DNA from: an uncultured Schlesneria sp.
GTDB taxonomy: Bacteria > Planctomycetota > Planctomycetia > Planctomycetales > Planctomycetaceae
Assembly: GCA_903899985.1 (NCBI GenBank)
Contig: CAIULL010000113.1
Location: 119,229 to 183,228 of the forward strand
DNA: 64,000 bases
Reading direction: 5' to 3'
Shown here: one piece after another, positions 59,896 through 64,000 of the stretch
How the letters are laid out: each line of letters begins with the position of its first letter
How positions within the stretch are numbered: the stretch's first letter is position 1
The notes under the pieces: generated by a model
The model's input: the letters and a program-made list of their open reading frames with translations, nothing else
Told to the model about the DNA's origin: nothing
Databases searched by the model: none
Position numbers and translations under genes: made by a program

Positions 59896-62360
59896 TGATG
59901 CTTGACGCAAATTTATCGCAGATTATTGAAAAAGCTGGGCAGCAGCATCTGTTGCAGTTTTGGAACGAACTGTCGGAACGAGAGCAAGCGAAGTTTTCCA
60001 ACCAGCTTGAAACACTCGATTGGAATTTGATCGGTTCCTTCAAGAAGGAATCGCTGACGAATGAAAGCGGTTTAAGCGACGAGGCTCGCCGGGCAGTCCC
60101 CCCATCACACGTGGTTCGTATTCCCCGAACTGACGCCGATCGCCAGGCGTGGAAAGCGGCTCGTCAACTTGGTGAACAGGCAATTACCGCTGGAAAGCTC
60201 GGCGTCGTTCTGCTGGCCGGTGGACAGGGAACGCGACTCGGATTCGACCGATCCAAAGGGCTGTTTCCAATTGGCCCTGTCACGGGAAAATCATTACTCG
60301 AGATCCTGGCCTCTCAAGTCGTTGCCACATCCAGACGGTTCGGCCATTCCATTCCGTATTTCGTGATGACCAGTGAAGGAACACATCAGGAAATCGACGC
60401 CTTTTATCGAGACAACGCCTATTTTGGTCTCGACCCGAAAAGGGTCTTCCTTTTTCACCAGGGTTACGCTCCGTCGCTCGATCGAAAGACAGGCCAATTG
60501 TTGCTGGCGGAAAAAGGCTTGTTAAGCATGAGTCCCGACGGCCACGGTGGGTTGTTTTCAGCACTCTGGAAGGCGGGGCTGTTCGATGAGATGAAGCGGC
60601 TGGGTGTCGAATACCTGTTCTCGCATCAAGTCGATAATCCTTTAGCCAAAGTTTGCGATCCTGAATTCATTGGCCTGCATCTTCAGCATCGATCCGAGGT
60701 CTCGACCAAGGTTGTTGCCAAAACTGTTCCCGAAGAAAAGGTTGGGGTTGCCGTTAACGTTGACGGACGGACCCGGATCATCGAATACAGTGACTTGCCA
60801 AATGATTTGGCCCATGTGCGGGATGCGGACGGCGGATTACGTTATTGGGCGGGAAGCACAGCCATCCACATCTTCAATCGAACATTCCTGGAACGCGTTG
60901 CGACATCCGATAATGTGCTCCCCTGGCATCGTGCGATCAAAAAGATTCCGCACATCGACAAACAGGGTAATCGCGTCGAGCCGGAAGCAGAGAACGGTGT
61001 GAAGTTCGAGCGGTTCATCTTTGACACACTGCCGCTTGCGGAGATCGCACTGATCGTTGAGACTGATCGCGATGAAGAATTTGCCCCGTTAAAAAACAAA
61101 ACGGGCGATTTTTCTGCAGACTACGTGCAGCGTCAAATGGTACAGCGTGCCGTCAACTGGTTAACACAACACGGCATTCCGGTACCCCTAGGGGTTAAGG
61201 TTGAAATCAGCCCGCATCTTGCGTTGTGCAGCGACGATATCAAGGACAGCGCCGTTGAAATTGCAAAAACTGTGTTTGATCGACCAACGCACCTCGATCG
61301 TCACGATTTGCCGCCGCAGGGCGATTTCCGGAAAGGTCAACCGATTCGATCGAAATCTGAAGTGACCGATCCGCTGGTATTTGACACGTACCTGCGTCCA
61401 CAAGTCTGGGGTGGTCGCGGTCTGAAACAGTTCCTGGGTCGTCATCTTCCCGAAGACTGTCCGTACGGTGAATCCTGGGACCTTAGCCCGCTTTCGTCGT
61501 TCGAAAGCCGAGTCATAGACGGTCCACTTGCAGGACGTGATCTCAACGATCTTTGGACTCATTGTCGACAGGACCTGACCGGTGGTACTGGACCTGAGGT
61601 CTTTCCTTTATTGGTGAAGTGGCTCGAATGTCTGACGCTTTTGTCGGTACAGGTTCATCCCGACGACGAGATGGCGCAGCGCGTGTTGAACGAGCCGTAT
61701 GGTAAATCCGAAGCCTGGGTTGTCGTGTCGGCCGAACCGACGGCTCAGGTTTATGCGGGAATCAAGGAAGGTGTGACGCGCGATGATTTTGTGGCGCATC
61801 TTCACGCCGGAACGCTGACAGAATGCCTGCATTCATTCACTCCAAAAGCTGGCGATTGTATTTCGATCCCCGCAGGGACCATTCACGCGGCTGGCGGCGG
61901 CCTGATTATTGCCGAAGTTCAGCAGTCCAGCGACGCGACATTCCGATTGTTCGACTGGAATCGATTGGGATTGGATGGAAAGCCGCGCACCCTGCAAATT
62001 GATCGATCGCTGGAAGCCATCGACTGGAATCAAGGACCGGTCAATCCCGTCAAGCCTGTCGGATTCAAGGTCAACGCCGATGGGGTGCGGGGCGAGCGGC
62101 TTGTCGAAGGGCACGGATTTATCATGGAACGGTTTACTGTTGAAAAACCATTTCAGAATCCTTATGACGGCGAATTCACCATCTGGATGGTGCTCGACGG
62201 AGCCGCCGAATTAGCGAATCTCAAGACCGGCTATTGCCGCCCTTTCAGCAAAGGTTCAACGACCGTCATTCCGGCAAGTGTGCATCAAGCTGTCTGGACA
62301 CCTGAAGCGAAGCAAGCACTCACCCTGCTTTGCGTTCGCCTTTCAAAGGGCGCGAAGTGA
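59895..62360 (+). CDS. fused UDP-sugar pyrophosphorylase (UDPGP family) + class I mannose-6-phosphate isomerase
   Basis: N-terminal VVLLAGGQGTRLGFDRSKGLFPIGPVTGKSLLEI and YLFSHQVDNPLAKVCDPEFIG (UDPGP); C-terminal YLRPQVWGGRGLKQFLG, LLSVQVHPDDEMAQ, AGDCISIPAGTIHAAGGGLIIAEVQQSSDATFRLFDW (ManA). Confidence 0.92.
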   Translation: MMLDANLSQIIEKAGQQHLLQFWNELSEREQAKFSNQLETLDWNLIGSFKKESLTNESGLSDEARRAVPPSHVVRIPRTDADRQAWKAARQLGEQAITAGKLGVVLLAGGQGTRLGFDRSKGLFPIGPVTGKSLLEILASQVVATSRRFGHSIPYFVMTSEGTHQEIDAFYRDNAYFGLDPKRVFLFHQGYAPSLDRKTGQLLLAEKGLLSMSPDGHGGLFSALWKAGLFDEMKRLGVEYLFSHQVDNPLAKVCDPEFIGLHLQHRSEVSTKVVAKTVPEEKVGVAVNVDGRTRIIEYSDLPNDLAHVRDADGGLRYWAGSTAIHIFNRTFLERVATSDNVLPWHRAIKKIPHIDKQGNRVEPEAENGVKFERFIFDTLPLAEIALIVETDRDEEFAPLKNKTGDFSADYVQRQMVQRAVNWLTQHGIPVPLGVKVEISPHLALCSDDIKDSAVEIAKTVFDRPTHLDRHDLPPQGDFRKGQPIRSKSEVTDPLVFDTYLRPQVWGGRGLKQFLGRHLPEDCPYGESWDLSPLSSFESRVIDGPLAGRDLNDLWTHCRQDLTGGTGPEVFPLLVKWLECLTLLSVQVHPDDEMAQRVLNEPYGKSEAWVVVSAEPTAQVYAGIKEGVTRDDFVAHLHAGTLTECLHSFTPKAGDCISIPAGTIHAAGGGLIIAEVQQSSDATFRLFDWNRLGLDGKPRTLQIDRSLEAIDWNQGPVNPVKPVGFKVNADGVRGERLVEGHGFIMERFTVEKPFQNPYDGEFTIWMVLDGAAELANLKTGYCRPFSKGSTTVIPASVHQAVWTPEAKQALTLLCVRLSKGAK

Positions 62361-62425
62361 ATGGAACAAGGTCTTTAAATCGTTCAAATTAGATCGACTT
62401 CATAGTAATTTTTAGGAATGCCGCG

Positions 62426-63742
62426 ATGAAATTAGTGATGATTGGGACGGGATATGTCGGCCTGGTCACTGGGACTTGTTTTGCCGACAGCGGCAATGAG
62501 GTCACTTGCGTGGATTTGGACGCCGAAAAGATCCGTCGCCTCAACGTTGGAGAGATTCCAATCTATGAACCAGGGCTCGTTGAACTCGTCGTCCGGAACA
62601 CGGCCGCTGGTCGTCTGAAGTTTACCACGTCTGCAGCAGAAGCCGTTCCCTCGGCCAAATGCGTCTTTCTTGCGGTAGGTACCCCGCAGCGTGATGACGG
62701 CTCTGCTGACTTGAGTATTTTTTTTAGTGCACTGGAATCGATTGCTCCTCATTTGGCGAAAGACGCCATAGTCGTCGTCAAGAGTACGGTCCCAGTCGGA
62801 ACCAACGCCGAAGTCGCGCGACGATTAAGAAAGCTGACTGGACGTGACGTGGACGTAGCGTCAAATCCGGAATTCCTGAAGGAAGGTTGCGCGATCGATG
62901 ATTTCACGAAACCTGACCGGGTCGTCGTTGGTGTCACTCGTCCGGAGGTCGCAACAGTTTTGCATGAAATCTATAAACCATTTCTCAGGACCGAGCATCC
63001 GTTTCTGGCGATGAATCTGGAAAGCTCGGAAATGACGAAGTATGTCGCTAACTGTCTGCTCGCGACGAAGATCAGTTTCATTAATGAAATGGCGAACATT
63101 TGCGAAAAAGTTGGTGCCGATATCAATCACGTCAGAAAAGGGATCGGACACGATCAGCGAATCGGATTTGCGTTCTTGTTCCCTGGCGTCGGATACGGAG
63201 GATCCTGTTTTCCCAAGGATGTGCGAGCACTGATTAACGTTGCCGATCTCAACGGAATCGCTCCGCGGATTCTTCAATCGGTTGATGATGTTAACGAAGC
63301 ACAAAAAGAGGTGATCTTCCAGAAGCTCACCAGTCATTTCAAGGGTAATTTCGCTGGGAAAACTGTGGCAATCTGGGGGCTTGCGTTCAAGCCGAGAACA
63401 GACGACATTCGTGAAGCACCGGCATTAGTTCTCATCGATCGATTGCTCGACGCTGGGGCAAAGGTCCGTGCCCATGACCCCGTGGCGATGGACAATGTTC
63501 GCAAGATTTACGGAGACAAAATCGTCTATTCTCCGACACCTTATGATGCCCTGGACGGGGCTGATGTTCTTGCGATCATCACGGAATGGAACGAGTTTCG
63601 AAATCCCGATTTTGATACGGTCCGTGAGAAGCTTCGTTCGCCGGTGATTTTCGATGGACGAAATCTCTTCAACCCCGAAAAAATGCAGGAGCTGGGATTC
63701 CATTATTCGGGCATCGGATTGGAATCTCAGCCGAAATCTTAG
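62426..63742 (+). CDS. UDP-glucose/GDP-mannose 6-dehydrogenase
   Basis: [98 protein letters not shown]. Confidence 0.95.
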   Translation: MKLVMIGTGYVGLVTGTCFADSGNEVTCVDLDAEKIRRLNVGEIPIYEPGLVELVVRNTAAGRLKFTTSAAEAVPSAKCVFLAVGTPQRDDGSADLSIFFSALESIAPHLAKDAIVVVKSTVPVGTNAEVARRLRKLTGRDVDVASNPEFLKEGCAIDDFTKPDRVVVGVTRPEVATVLHEIYKPFLRTEHPFLAMNLESSEMTKYVANCLLATKISFINEMANICEKVGADINHVRKGIGHDQRIGFAFLFPGVGYGGSCFPKDVRALINVADLNGIAPRILQSVDDVNEAQKEVIFQKLTSHFKGNFAGKTVAIWGLAFKPRTDDIREAPALVLIDRLLDAGAKVRAHDPVAMDNVRKIYGDKIVYSPTPYDALDGADVLAIITEWNEFRNPDFDTVREKLRSPVIFDGRNLFNPEKMQELGFHYSGIGLESQPKS

Positions 63743-63797
63743 GTTCGCTGAAATCTTTTACAAAAAATCAACACACGTATTTGGATAGGCTTTAGTA

Positions 63798-64000
63798 ATG
63801 CGTTCGATTCTTGTTACCGGCGGAGCTGGTTTTCTTGGCAGCCATCTTTGTGAGCGTCTTCTTGAGAGAGGCGATAACGTCATATGCCTCGATAATTTCT
63901 TTACAGGACGAAAAGAGAATATCCTTCATTTGGTGGGGAATCCCAGATTTGAATTATTGCGACACGATATCGTCCAGCCATTCGTGTTGGAGGTCGATCA
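63798..64000 (+). CDS. NAD-dependent sugar epimerase/decarboxylase (UDP-glucuronate decarboxylase-like), truncated by window end
   Basis: My translation: [67 protein letters not shown]. Confidence 0.88.
   Translation, partial: MRSILVTGGAGFLGSHLCERLLERGDNVICLDNFFTGRKENILHLVGNPRFELLRHDIVQPFVLEVD

Overview
This is a chromosomal window from a bacterium that looks like a planctomycete. The evidence is PVC-type CxxCH cytochrome/dehydrogenase fusions, a DUF1501 protein, DUF1080 and Bat-like VWA proteins, a eukaryote-like Ser/Thr kinase, and a formylmethanofuran:H4MPT formyltransferase. Most of the window is ordinary dense coding: an Mla-type ABC transporter, S21, PP2C phosphatase, aminotransferase, Bcp peroxiredoxin, LarB/NnrD, P450, Asd, LysA, a molybdopterin oxidoreductase, a UvrA-like protein, a serine hydrolase, and an exopolysaccharide/nucleotide-sugar cluster starting at about 58 kb with a NusG/UpxY-like antiterminator. 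The most unusual signal is non-coding. Two intergenic loci (A, about 14.02-15.07 kb, + orientation; B, about 44.64-45.45 kb, - orientation) are diverged inverted copies of the same composite element. It is built from 10-bp-periodic tandem arrays, a conserved core of about 60 bp, two conserved hairpins and a frame-disrupted coding-like block. Locus A carries an internal duplication, and locus B carries a second core-like sequence in inverted orientation. Other points of interest are a UDP-sugar pyrophosphorylase/mannose-6-phosphate isomerase fusion, an 1842-aa ceramidase/dehydrogenase/cytochrome fusion, a lipoyl-less E2 acyltransferase-like protein in an overlapping operon, and a possible non-AUG (ATC) start in the epimerase gene. 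No tRNA, rRNA, CRISPR array or intact transposase was recognised. All family calls come from reading motifs by eye; no database search was run.
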